Shown here: one piece after another, positions 24,340 through 33,118 of the stretch
Layout of the letters: every line of letters begins with the position of its first letter
Numbering within the stretch: position 1 is the stretch's first letter
NCBI GenBank assembly: GCA_902798545.1
Contig: CADBWQ010000009.1
Span: 105,315-169,314 of the forward strand
Length of the DNA stretch: 64,000 nt
Reading direction: 5' to 3'
Origin: Oscillospiraceae bacterium
Lineage (GTDB): Bacteria > Bacillota > Clostridia > Oscillospirales > Oscillospiraceae
Position numbers and translations under genes: made by a program
Notes under the pieces: model-generated
The model's input: the letters and a program-made list of their open reading frames with translations, nothing else
The model's database searches: none
Told to the model about the DNA's origin: nothing

Positions 24340-24363
24340 AGGCTGTCTCCGCGGAGACAGCCT
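24340..24363 (+). terminator. Perfect palindromic hairpin
   Basis: AGGCTGTCTCCG/CGGAGACAGCCT is an exact palindrome just after the thioesterase stop. The T-run precedes rather than follows it, so it may be a weak or reverse terminator, or a processing stem. Confidence 0.45.
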
Positions 24364-24384
24364 GTTCACTATATGGAGGTCTGT

Positions 24385-25632
24385 ATGAAATTGCATTTCC
24401 GCCTTCTGGCAGTTCTGGTACTCACGCTGTTTCTGTCAGGCTGTATTTTTCCTGTTCAGCATGTGTCACCCGATCCAAGGGTACACGGCTCCGATTTATC
24501 AGATTCTTCCGATGCCGCTGTATATACGCTTCCGGATGCGGAACCGACATCTGCTCCGGCTCTGGAATCTGACACATCCTCCGGCACCCCTGCAGGAATC
24601 ACCGAGCCAAAGCTTGCGATCTTCTGGTATGCCATGGCAGACGCCCATGTCTTTGAGCTGCGTAATGCTTTCAGCCCCGAGCTGGATGCATCCGGCATTC
24701 CATATCGGGAGTACGACGCTGAAAACGACCGCTATCGTCAGCTGGACCAGATCAGGGAAGCTGTCAGAGGCGGCTGGAATATTCTCGCCGTTCAGCTTGT
24801 CAGCGAAGATCCAGGGATCACACAGGAGATTATCGACGCCGCCGACGGCTGTCCGGTGCTGTTTTTCGACCGCACTCCCAAAACCGGCCTGTTCTCCTCA
24901 CTCTCTTCGGATCAGAAGAAAAACGTCTGTATCATCTGCACCGATCCGATGGAGGCCGGCAGAGTTCAGGGGCAAATGATCGGCGAATATCTGACGGCAC
25001 ATTTCACCACTGCGGACCTGAATCAGGATGGGCGGATCCGCTATACTTTCCTTGTCGGCGACGCCAATGATCCTGTGGCCCTCGCGCTCACTCATGCTGC
25101 GCTTGACACCGCAAACGCCATCCTCGCAGAAGAGGGCTATCGTGCGCTCGAATATCTTGATGAAGAGAACACCATCGGTTTTCAGGCTGATCCGAACGGA
25201 ACCTGGTCCTCTGATGCCGGAACCAGTCTGATTCTCTCCGATCTCGGCTACTACAATTATACCAATTCCAACATGATCGAGCTCATTGCCGCAAACAACG
25301 ACGACATGGCACTTGGCGCGCTCACCGCACTGCAGTCAGCCTGGTGCAATCTCGGAGACGGAACTTCTGTCACGATTCCGCTTTTCGGCCTCGGGGCATC
25401 TTCTTCTGCCCGCAGCGCAGTGAATCTCGGTCAGATGACCGGTACTGTCGACGGCAATGCCACGGGATATGCACAAGCTGTTCTCGCGGCTGTCAGTGGG
25501 CTGTCCGAAGGTCACACGCCAGAGAGCATCTTCTCGCAGCTGAGCGCTTCTTCTGCGGATTTCTCCAGTGAAGCGGATACACCTTCTGTCCTGTTTGTCT
25601 CTCCGCGCGCGGTCCTCACGAATGCATTCTAA
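24385..25632 (+). CDS. Periplasmic-binding (MglB-like) sugar-binding lipoprotein
   Basis: About 415 residues with a lipoprotein signal (LTLFLSGC lipobox), an S/T/P-rich linker, then a type I periplasmic-binding fold: LAIFWYAMADAHVFELRNAF, REAVRGGWNILAVQLVS, LFFDRTPKT, and SNMIELIAANNDDMALGALT, the segment that carries ligand-binding Asn/Asp in galactose/glucose-binding proteins. TATGGAGGTCTGT places the start at 24385. No permease or ATPase genes are adjacent, so it could serve a transporter elsewhere or a sensor. Confidence 0.85.
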   Translation: MKLHFRLLAVLVLTLFLSGCIFPVQHVSPDPRVHGSDLSDSSDAAVYTLPDAEPTSAPALESDTSSGTPAGITEPKLAIFWYAMADAHVFELRNAFSPELDASGIPYREYDAENDRYRQLDQIREAVRGGWNILAVQLVSEDPGITQEIIDAADGCPVLFFDRTPKTGLFSSLSSDQKKNVCIICTDPMEAGRVQGQMIGEYLTAHFTTADLNQDGRIRYTFLVGDANDPVALALTHAALDTANAILAEEGYRALEYLDEENTIGFQADPNGTWSSDAGTSLILSDLGYYNYTNSNMIELIAANNDDMALGALTALQSAWCNLGDGTSVTIPLFGLGASSSARSAVNLGQMTGTVDGNATGYAQAVLAAVSGLSEGHTPESIFSQLSASSADFSSEADTPSVLFVSPRAVLTNAF

Positions 25633-25752
25633 TGGTTTTTCCGATCCCGGTTTCCGCTTTTTTGACAGGAGGCCGGGGTCGCTTCTTTCCCTGTTCCGCT
25701 GTAAGTGTCCTGGAGACGATCTGTATGTACTTCTGAATTATACCTTAAGCAG

Positions 25753-25808
25753 TTGACAAATGTAGTCTGTTGTGTTATTGTATCTTTAGAGACGACGTGT
25801 GTAGTCTC
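25753..25808 (+). promoter_or_regulatory. Promoter with two BlaI/MecI-like boxes
   Basis: TTGACA (25753-25758), a 17-base spacer and TATTGT (25776-25781) form the promoter of the blaI-like gene. ACAAATGTAGTCT overlaps the -35 element and a second copy of TGTAGTCT (25800-25807) sits in the inverted repeat GAGACGAC...GTAGTCTC. These resemble BlaI/MecI operators and fit autorepression of the regulator-protease pair. Confidence 0.7.
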
Positions 25809-25879
25809 GAACAGGTTTACACGCGCTGTCTGCGAAAGGAATCATTGGACTCTGTCCCGAAAGGTGAGACACAATACGT

Positions 25880-26254
25880 ATGGATCAGATCGCTGAAAAG
25901 ATTTCAGACTCCGAGCTGGAAGTCATGAAAATCCTGTGGGAGTCAAAGGACGCGCTGCCGGTCACGGAGATTCGTACACAGCTCCGGGCACGAAAAGGCT
26001 GGGAAGCCACAACCGTCAAGACGCTGATCTCCCGCCTGCATAGCAAGGGTGCCATTGCCCAGGAAAAGCGCAATGTTTTCTATTATCGACCCCTGATTTC
26101 CGAGGACGCGTACAGCGACTGGGCCGCCAATGACATGGTGAACCGGCTGTTCCGCGGCAGCGCCGGAAAGCTGATCGCCACTCTTGTGCGCTCCAAAGGA
26201 CTTCAGGAAGAGGATCTGGCAGAGCTCAAATCCATGTTCCGCGAGGAGGACTGA
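25880..26254 (+). CDS. BlaI/MecI/CopY family repressor
   Basis: A 124-residue winged-helix repressor: ISDSELEVMKILWESKD, GWEATTVKTLISRLHSKGA (recognition helix region) and FYYRPLISEDAY match the BlaI/MecI pattern, where derepression needs proteolysis by the partner BlaR1 protease. It sits 3 bases before the M56 protease gene. The spot where BlaI is normally cut (Asn-Phe in the dimerisation domain) is not obvious here. No beta-lactamase lies downstream. Confidence 0.9.
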   Translation: MDQIAEKISDSELEVMKILWESKDALPVTEIRTQLRARKGWEATTVKTLISRLHSKGAIAQEKRNVFYYRPLISEDAYSDWAANDMVNRLFRGSAGKLIATLVRSKGLQEEDLAELKSMFREED

Positions 26255-26257
26255 GCC

Positions 26258-29194
26258 ATGGACATGCTGAAGATGATCTTCATTCTGTCGGTCTCAGGCT
26301 CGGCGCTTGCGGTCTTCCTGATGCTGCTCACCAGACTGTTTGGAAAGGAGCTCCCCTCCGCTTTCGCGTATTATGCCTGGCTGATCGTACTGTTCCGCTT
26401 CCTTCTGCCCATTCCGGGGCAGCTGTCGTTCTCGTTTCTGTCTGACCAGGTTAATGTGCAGTCCGCATCAGTTTCTGCCGCAGAGGAAGCCGATGCAGGG
26501 AGTTCATTTACCATTGCGCGTCCCAGAGCCGGCATGCCCGTGATTACTTTGCCGGAGCTTGCCGAGCGGGATATTATCGTCCGCCCGCACAGCGTCAACA
26601 ATCCCGGTACCGCCACGGTTCTCTTGCCGGGAATCGACTCCGATTCCGCCTCAATTGCGTCAATGGGCGAAAAACATTCTTCCGTCCCCGGAGTAAGCCT
26701 GATCAGAAGTCTGCTGCGGAACAGCCACTTCTGGGTCTCGGTCTGGGCAGGTGGTATGCTGGTTTCCGCAGTATTCACGTTCTGGGACTGTTATCGCTTC
26801 CGCAAACTTCTCCAACGTACGCTGAAGGCACCTACAGATAATGACATTGCTGTGCTCCGGCGTCTTCAGCCGAGTCGTACGCCGGCGCTGTATCGCAGTC
26901 GTGCAGCGGCAACGCCGATGCTTCTGGGTCTTCTGCGGCCGATGATCATTCTGCCAGACCGTGATCATCCGAATGAGATGCTGGAAAGCATTCTCCTCCA
27001 TGAGCTGACTCACTACCGGCGCGGCGACCTGTTTTACAAGTGGTTTACCCTGCTGGCTCTGCTCCCTCACTGGTTCAATCCCCTCACGATCCTCTTCCGC
27101 CAGGAGATCGACCGCGTCTGCGAGCTGAGCTGTGATGCCGTCGTTCTGAGCCGGATGAATCCGGAAGAACGTAAGAACTACGGAGAACTTCTGCTCACAA
27201 TGGCTGCCTCGCGCCCCCTGCCGGGAGGCGTTGGTGCCGCGAGCTTTGCCACAGAAAAAAGAAATCTGAAAGAGAGGTTGTTACAGATCATGAGATATCA
27301 AAAATACGGCAGGACCAGTCTTGCTTTGGCTTTGGCCCTTCTGCTCCTGCTGACCGGGTGCGGCATGGCCGTCGGTCCGAAGACTCAGACTGCTGTCGTC
27401 ACGTCCGCCGGGCCTGCCCCGCTCGCAGCTTCCATCCCTGAGTCCCATTCTGCAGAAACTGTCACTCCCATCGGCAATGCCGCAGAGATGCCTCTGCCCG
27501 CAGCCATACTGCCCGATACTGTAATTGATGTCAGCACCGTGGACGAATTTCTCAATGCCATTGGCCCCGACCGGGTGATCCGCCTGGCAGACGGTGTGTA
27601 CAATCTGACCCAGGCCTCGACCTACGGCCAGAGCGTCAACAATGAATACTGGTATTGGGAGGACGGATATGACGGCTTTCAGCTTCGGCTCTTTGGCGTC
27701 AGAAATCTTCACATTCGCGGCAGCAGCGCTGAAACCTGCAGCATCGTCACAGAGCCGCGATACGCCAATGTCCTCAGCTTCTCCGGCTGCGAAGAGCTGG
27801 AGCTGCGCGGACTGAACATTGGGCATACACCCGGCCAGGGGTACTGCAGCGGCGGAGTCGTGAATCTGGAGAGCTGCTCCGGCGTTGCAATCGTCGCCTG
27901 CGATCTCTACGGCTGCGGCACGCTTGGCATCTCTGCTTCCAACTGCCGCAATGTTGTCGCAAGCAATACCGTAATCCGGGACTGCACCTATGGGGCTGTT
28001 GAGGCTTACTCCAGTCGTGACATTCGCTTTGTTGATGGGAAAATCCTCAACTGCGGCATCAGCAAGGATCCCGCCTGGGGAGACGGCTGGACCGGCTTCA
28101 ACCTGATTCGCGCAGATACCTGCACCTTTGTTGCAGTCGTGAACAGCGAAATCCGCGGAAATGTGGTGCAGACGCTCTTTGCGAGTTCCAGCACGCTGGG
28201 CTTCTATGTACTGGGCTGTGAAATCACCGGAAACACCATCGGTGCACAGTACGAGGGGATCGATGACGCCGGCAGGGCTTTCAGTTCCAGCATGGGTGCC
28301 GTTTTCGACGTGACCGGCAAGGAGCTTGTTCTCTCCCACAGTTCGTTTAAAGAAAATGAATTGAAATCCCTCTTCTTCAATGAAGCCGAAAGCTTCTACG
28401 GTGAGCACTATTCTTCCAACCCGGTCGTCGACTTTTTCGGCAATCCTCTGGATCAGGCCGCCATTGAGGGTATGAGCCACGGTACATTTCCCCTGGACAG
28501 GTTCCTTTCGCTCATCCCCGCAGATCCTGCAGGTGTCTCACCGGCCCAGACGGACATCCCGGACGGCACTTTCACAGAAGTGCACGTGACGACCGCGGAT
28601 GAGTTTCTGGCTGCCATCAGCAATTACACCGTCATCCATGTTGATACTGAACTTATGGACTTCAGCACAGCTTCCAATTATGGCGGCTACGGTGGAGACT
28701 ATTATTACTGGGTGGACAACTTCGACGGTCCCGGCCTGGTCATCACCGGTGTCACCGGACTCCACATCATGGGGCAGGGCAAGGATCTCACCACGCTTCA
28801 GGCTACACCACGCTACTCGGAGGTTCTCTTCTTCGACAGTTGCCGTGACATCTCCATCAGCGATCTCACCGCCGGTCATCGGAAGGAAGCGCCCGGCTCC
28901 TGCTCCGGCGATGTGCTTGAATTTCTCTACTGCAGCCAGGTCATTATCTCCAACTGCGGTCTCTTCGGCTGTGGAGTCAACGGAATTGTCGCCGAGCAGT
29001 GCTCTGACTTTAATACTAATAACACGGAGATCTATGACTGCAGCTGGACCGGGGCTCAGCTCTATACCTGCGAGAATTTCAATTTTGAAAACTGCAGTGT
29101 TCATGACTGCTACAGCAACACCATCAATCTCGCTGACAGCCGTCGCATTCTCTGGGACGAGACAGAGCTGCATAACGGCGAAAATGAAGTATAA
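26258..29194 (+). CDS. BlaR1-like M56 membrane protease fused to two beta-helix domains
   Basis: A 978-residue fusion. Residues 1-370 are a BlaR1/MecR1-type M56 protease: helices at about 3-26, 35-52 and 155-175, zinc site LLHELTHYRRGD (H248, E249, H252), VCELSCDAVVLSRM with the third ligand region, and a last helix at 353-368. Instead of a penicillin-binding sensor domain there are two homologous right-handed beta-helix domains (about 425-735 and 773-978), each starting with a TVDEFLNAI/TADEFLAAI segment and containing YYWVDNFDG/YWEDGYDG and SGGVVNLESCSG/SGDVLEFLYCSQ. I infer that these extracellular domains sense a carbohydrate or wall ligand and trigger cleavage of the adjacent BlaI-type repressor. 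Confidence 0.85.
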   Translation: MDMLKMIFILSVSGSALAVFLMLLTRLFGKELPSAFAYYAWLIVLFRFLLPIPGQLSFSFLSDQVNVQSASVSAAEEADAGSSFTIARPRAGMPVITLPELAERDIIVRPHSVNNPGTATVLLPGIDSDSASIASMGEKHSSVPGVSLIRSLLRNSHFWVSVWAGGMLVSAVFTFWDCYRFRKLLQRTLKAPTDNDIAVLRRLQPSRTPALYRSRAAATPMLLGLLRPMIILPDRDHPNEMLESILLHELTHYRRGDLFYKWFTLLALLPHWFNPLTILFRQEIDRVCELSCDAVVLSRMNPEERKNYGELLLTMAASRPLPGGVGAASFATEKRNLKERLLQIMRYQKYGRTSLALALALLLLLTGCGMAVGPKTQTAVVTSAGPAPLAASIPESHSAETVTPIGNAAEMPLPAAILPDTVIDVSTVDEFLNAIGPDRVIRLADGVYNLTQASTYGQSVNNEYWYWEDGYDGFQLRLFGVRNLHIRGSSAETCSIVTEPRYANVLSFSGCEELELRGLNIGHTPGQGYCSGGVVNLESCSGVAIVACDLYGCGTLGISASNCRNVVASNTVIRDCTYGAVEAYSSRDIRFVDGKILNCGISKDPAWGDGWTGFNLIRADTCTFVAVVNSEIRGNVVQTLFASSSTLGFYVLGCEITGNTIGAQYEGIDDAGRAFSSSMGAVFDVTGKELVLSHSSFKENELKSLFFNEAESFYGEHYSSNPVVDFFGNPLDQAAIEGMSHGTFPLDRFLSLIPADPAGVSPAQTDIPDGTFTEVHVTTADEFLAAISNYTVIHVDTELMDFSTASNYGGYGGDYYYWVDNFDGPGLVITGVTGLHIMGQGKDLTTLQATPRYSEVLFFDSCRDISISDLTAGHRKEAPGSCSGDVLEFLYCSQVIISNCGLFGCGVNGIVAEQCSDFNTNNTEIYDCSWTGAQLYTCENFNFENCSVHDCYSNTINLADSRRILWDETELHNGENEV

Positions 29195-29247
29195 GCAGGC
29201 TGTCCCCATCCACGGACAGCAAAGCTTCCTCTGAAAGGAACCTGCTC

Positions 29248-30342
29248 ATGATGAAAGATCATCTCTCTCCCGTTCCGGCCCGCCTCCGGGCTGTGGTTCT
29301 GTGCCTGCTCTACATGCTGACGTTTCTGCCGTTCGTACAGCCCGCTGTCTCGGCTGAGGGAGTTTTGGCACTTCCCGAGGATGCCACATCCGGGCCGATG
29401 CCGAATCCGGCCTGCTATGGGACCATCGCTCTTGACAGCGCAGCAGAGGCTGTGGAGGTCATCCGCCAAGCCAGAGAATCAGGGCTGCTTGCACCGGATG
29501 AGGCTGTTGCCTTTGACCCGAACGCAAACTTCTATCGCGGACTCTATGCCCGGGATATCGAATACTACCTCGATGACACGATTCTTGTGCTTCTCTGGAA
29601 AGAAGAGATCGACGGGAAGAGCTGCACCTTCACCGAAGTGAAAGTCGCGGATCCCTCTCAGTTTCGCCGCAAGCTGGCGGAGGACTCTTTTGATGCCGAG
29701 CACGAGTATCTCGCCTCGATGCTTGCCTCTGAGACCAATGCGGTCGTCGCCATGAACGCCGATTACTACAAGCATCGGAAATACGGCATGCTCGCATACA
29801 ACCGGGAACTCTACCGCTTTAACACAGACTTCTATGCCAAGACTTATTTCCAGTACAACTGTATCGACACCCTTTTCGTCACCGCCTCCGGCGATTTCCT
29901 GTACAAACGGCTCGGAGAAGAGAACACGCCCGAGAGTATACGCTCATTCATGGAGGAAAATGACATTCTCTTTTCGGTCGCCTTTGGTCCTGTACTGGTG
30001 GAGAACGGTCAACCCGTTCCATGCGGCTGGTATCCGGTCGGCGAAGTTGACCAGGGCTATTCCCGTGCCGGCATCGGGCAGATGGCCCCCCTGCACTATC
30101 TCTACATGTCACTGAACCATGGCAGCCACGAAGCCCGCTGGACTGTCACCCAGTTTGCCGAGCACTTTGCGGAAAAGCCGGTCCTCACCGCTTATTGCCT
30201 GGACGGCGGACAGACGGGGGAAGTCGTCTTTCGTGGTCAGCCGTACAATTACATTGACTTCGGTGCAGAGCGGTATGTGAGTGACATCCTCTACTTTGTC
30301 ACTGCGCTCCCGTCGGCCGGGGCTGAATCGCCTGCAGACTGA
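29248..30342 (+). CDS. Phosphodiester glycosidase (NAGPA/DUF2233) family exoprotein
   Basis: A secreted 364-residue protein with a signal peptide (residues about 12-36, ending QPAVSA). The phosphodiester glycosidase fold is suggested by ETNAVVAMNADYYKHRK, VAFGPVLVENGQPVP, and the C-terminal LTAYCLDGGQTGEVVF, the Asp-Gly-Gly motif typical of NAGPA-like domains. The family removes sugars linked by phosphodiesters, often from envelope polymers. The gene starts 53 bases after the beta-helix protease, so it may be part of the regulated unit. GAAAGGAACC precedes the ATG, and a long perfect hairpin follows. Confidence 0.82.
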   Translation: MMKDHLSPVPARLRAVVLCLLYMLTFLPFVQPAVSAEGVLALPEDATSGPMPNPACYGTIALDSAAEAVEVIRQARESGLLAPDEAVAFDPNANFYRGLYARDIEYYLDDTILVLLWKEEIDGKSCTFTEVKVADPSQFRRKLAEDSFDAEHEYLASMLASETNAVVAMNADYYKHRKYGMLAYNRELYRFNTDFYAKTYFQYNCIDTLFVTASGDFLYKRLGEENTPESIRSFMEENDILFSVAFGPVLVENGQPVPCGWYPVGEVDQGYSRAGIGQMAPLHYLYMSLNHGSHEARWTVTQFAEHFAEKPVLTAYCLDGGQTGEVVFRGQPYNYIDFGAERYVSDILYFVTALPSAGAESPAD

Positions 30343-30376
30343 GCGTCTGAACCGGCAGCCAAGTTTTTTGGCAAAA

Positions 30377-30428
30377 ATTAGAAGCGGCCGTGCCATACTC
30401 CGCGGAATATGGCACGGCCGCTTCTAAT
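30377..30428. terminator. Very strong bidirectional terminator
   Basis: ATTAGAAGCGGCCGTGCCATA and its exact complement (21-base arms, given by positions 30377-30397 and 30408-30428) flank a 10-base loop between convergent genes. Confidence 0.85.
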
Positions 30429-30455
30429 TATCTCCTGTTTTTCTTCAAGAAGGAT

Positions 30456-31853
30456 TCAGGTCTGCTTTTCTCCGACCAGATTGACCACCCATTGCCTCTG
30501 TCTGACCATCGCATAGCCGATCACACACTTGATGAGATTCAGTCCTTCCACGATTATATAAAACGGAAGAATCGGTATATCAGTATAATGTCCGATGATG
30601 AAGGCCGCCGGAATGCTGATCAGCCACAGCGATCCGCTGTCGAAGATAAACGTGATGAGCGTCTTGCCTCCGGAACGCAGTGTGAAATAGCAGGAATTGG
30701 CATATGCATGCATCGGCATCATAAGCGCTGAAACCAGCAGAATACGGGTTGCAAGCTGTTTGACCTCCGGGATCGTGTTGTATATTCTCGGGAAGAACGG
30801 TGCCGTCAGCGCCATGAGCGCGCTGAGGATCAGACTCAAAGCAAAAGCGAATGCAATCAGCTTTCTGTCCTCATCCACCGCGCGTTCCAGTTCTCCCGCT
30901 CCCAGCAGCTGTCCGACCATAATGGCTGTGGCGTTGCCGGTAGCGATAAACGCGCTGAAGAAAACGTTGGAGATCGTGGAGTAGATGTTCATTGCCGAAA
31001 CAACTTCCAGGCCTCGCAGGGAATAACACTGATTCAGCACCGTCATGCCCCCGGACCAGAGCAGCTCATTGACCAGCAGCGGGAACCCCAGCAGAATAAC
31101 CTTCCGGAGAACGTCTCCGGAGACCCGTATACTGCGGTAGACCCCAATGATATAGGGGTTGCGTTCGGTGTGCCGGTGGGTCCAGACGATCATGATGGTC
31201 ATCTCAACTACGCGGGCCAGCACTGTCGCGATGGCAGCGCCCACAACACCGAGGGCAGGTGCTCCGAACTTTCCAAAGATCAGAACATAGTTGAACACCA
31301 GATTCACGAGCACTGCAATCAGCCCCGCTTTCATCGGCAGAACCGTTTCCCCAGTCTCACGCAGGGTGCTGGAATACAGCATGGTAATGACAAACGGCAC
31401 CAGCTGCAGCAGCATCACATCCATATATTCTTCCGCATAGTGTAGTGTGGCTTCCAGATTGAGGCCGCTCTCCCCTTCATGCAGAAACAGGCCGATAAAA
31501 ACGTCTCCAAAGGTCAGAAGCACACCGGTGAACACGACAAGAATCACCAGCCCGATCAGAAGCTTTACCCGAATCGTCTGACGGATTCCCTCCTGGTCTC
31601 TCTTGCCGTAATACTGGGCTGTCAGGATCCCCGCGCCGGAGAGTCCCCCGAGCGTGCAGAGATTGAAGACGAAGATCAGCTGATTGACGATGGCGACGCC
31701 GCTCATTGGCTCTGTTCCGACCTGGCCTACCATGATGTTGTCCAGCATGGAGACAAAATTGGTGATCACGTTCTGGATCAGAATCGGCAGCAGGATGGCA
31801 AACACCCGCCGATAGAAATTTCGGTCTCCAATGTATCGCTGCATGACTTTCAA
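30456..31853 (-). CDS. MATE family efflux transporter
   Basis: A 465-residue polytopic protein with about 12 transmembrane segments and the MATE opening: FAILLPILIQNVITNFVSML, DNIMVGQVGTEPMSG, QLIFVFNLCTLGGLSGAGIL and AQYYGKRDQEGIRQ. MATE proteins export cationic compounds or drugs in exchange for sodium or protons. No regulator is adjacent. A hairpin lies upstream at its start side and the bidirectional terminator serves its end. Confidence 0.93.
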   Translation of the reverse strand: MKVMQRYIGDRNFYRRVFAILLPILIQNVITNFVSMLDNIMVGQVGTEPMSGVAIVNQLIFVFNLCTLGGLSGAGILTAQYYGKRDQEGIRQTIRVKLLIGLVILVVFTGVLLTFGDVFIGLFLHEGESGLNLEATLHYAEEYMDVMLLQLVPFVITMLYSSTLRETGETVLPMKAGLIAVLVNLVFNYVLIFGKFGAPALGVVGAAIATVLARVVEMTIMIVWTHRHTERNPYIIGVYRSIRVSGDVLRKVILLGFPLLVNELLWSGGMTVLNQCYSLRGLEVVSAMNIYSTISNVFFSAFIATGNATAIMVGQLLGAGELERAVDEDRKLIAFAFALSLILSALMALTAPFFPRIYNTIPEVKQLATRILLVSALMMPMHAYANSCYFTLRSGGKTLITFIFDSGSLWLISIPAAFIIGHYTDIPILPFYIIVEGLNLIKCVIGYAMVRQRQWVVNLVGEKQT

Positions 31854-31868
31854 ATACTCCTTGAAAAA

Positions 31869-31908
31869 GCAGGACAGGATATCGTATCCTGCCCTGCCGG
31901 CTTTTTAT
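31869..31908 (-). terminator. Terminator of the ABC transporter operon
   Basis: GCAGGACAGGATA and TATCCTGCCCTGC pair with one mismatch around TCG, flanked by T/A runs on both sides. It lies 50 bases after the permease stop (minus strand). Confidence 0.6.
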
Positions 31909-31960
31909 ACGCTTCATGGATTATATCAGCATTGTTCAGAATGTCAAGTCTCTCCTGCTT

Positions 31961-33118
31961 TCAGCGCTTATCGTAATCTATGAATTCCAGTGTGACGGTA
32001 GAGAGGGCAGCAAACAGCAGTACAAACAGGACCAGGCTGAACCAGCAGCTTCCGACATTTGCCCTGGAGTGTTCATAGTCCTTTTCCTGCGCTGTCGCTT
32101 TCGCCTGCTCTTCCACATAATGGCGGACATCCTGTTCCCCCAGGACATTGATTACGTTTCCCACCGTCGTGTCGATTTTGATGGTCTGATCCCGCAGTTC
32201 TCCGGAAGCGGGATCGGCATTGATGAGATCCACCAGGTCCCCGACTGTCAGCTTTTGCGTCAGAACCCCACCTTCCGACACGGTCAAACCGCGGATCTCC
32301 CCCGCCTCGGGGTTATCCGGATCGCTCAGATAGTCCAGGATCTGCCCGATGGTGACACTGCCTTTGATTTCATTGTTCTTCATCCTCTCCACTGTGTTCC
32401 ATGCGGATGCCAGAGGCTGGCTGTTGTAATCCGCCTGTGCCGCGATCACCTTCAGACCATAGTTGGAGATAACTGCCTCCGTCACCGGCTGCACCTGTTC
32501 CGGCAGCGACATCATCCCTCCGGAAAAGACCAGCTGGATAATCAGGATAACCGGCATCACGGTCATGGCTGCAGTTGTTGTGTGGCAGAGTGACGAGATC
32601 CAGAGTGACATCATATCCGCCGCATAGGTGATGAGAAACAGTGAGATGAAAAAATCCACCACAAAGAATCGGCTGAACAATCCCGTTTTCGGATACTTCA
32701 CCCCGACCAGCTCAAACACATACAGGATGATCCCGGTCTGCAGGATGCAGAGCAAGGCCTGATATATCATATGGGAGGCGATATAGGAGGAGATGTGCAT
32801 CCCCGATCGGTGCTCCCGCTTGATGACGTCGCGCTCCCGGCAGATCACCTGGATGGAGTTGAAACAACCATTCCAAAGGCAGACACAGGCGATGGCCAGT
32901 GCGCTCATCATGGTTCCTTCCATGTGATAGCAGAAGCGTCGACGGATGACCAGCCCCACCAGGCCGGCAACCATTGCTGCCATTGGGAGCACTTTCCAGT
33001 CGTTCTGATACAGGAACATCCTCAGCATCTTTCCAAGATAAATCCAGATCTGGCTTTGCCGGCCGCGATACCGCACTCTCAGTCCACGGAGAAGTCTGTT
33101 TCGGTTTTTTTCAGGCAT
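31961..33118 (-). CDS. ABC-2 type permease (ABCG/White-like) with repeat-bearing outer loop
   Basis: A 385-residue permease with six or so helices: pairs near 43-60 and 68-90, then 115-135, 150-170, 186-204, and a last one at 357-378. The order and the LWNGCFNSIQVICRERDVIKREHRSGM segment match the ABCG/White permease half. Between the last two helices lies a large outer loop (about 205-355) with three degenerate repeats: SVTIGQILDYL, LTVGDLVDLIN and TTVGNVINVLG. ATG 33118 overlaps the stop of the ATPase gene, so the two form one transporter. The cargo is unknown. Confidence 0.82.
   Translation of the reverse strand: MPEKNRNRLLRGLRVRYRGRQSQIWIYLGKMLRMFLYQNDWKVLPMAAMVAGLVGLVIRRRFCYHMEGTMMSALAIACVCLWNGCFNSIQVICRERDVIKREHRSGMHISSYIASHMIYQALLCILQTGIILYVFELVGVKYPKTGLFSRFFVVDFFISLFLITYAADMMSLWISSLCHTTTAAMTVMPVILIIQLVFSGGMMSLPEQVQPVTEAVISNYGLKVIAAQADYNSQPLASAWNTVERMKNNEIKGSVTIGQILDYLSDPDNPEAGEIRGLTVSEGGVLTQKLTVGDLVDLINADPASGELRDQTIKIDTTVGNVINVLGEQDVRHYVEEQAKATAQEKDYEHSRANVGSCWFSLVLFVLLFAALSTVTLEFIDYDKR

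Noticed and set aside
27281-29209. Minus-strand frames opposite the M56-beta-helix gene
   Set aside because: Repetitive antisense reading of beta-helix coding DNA; no start signals.
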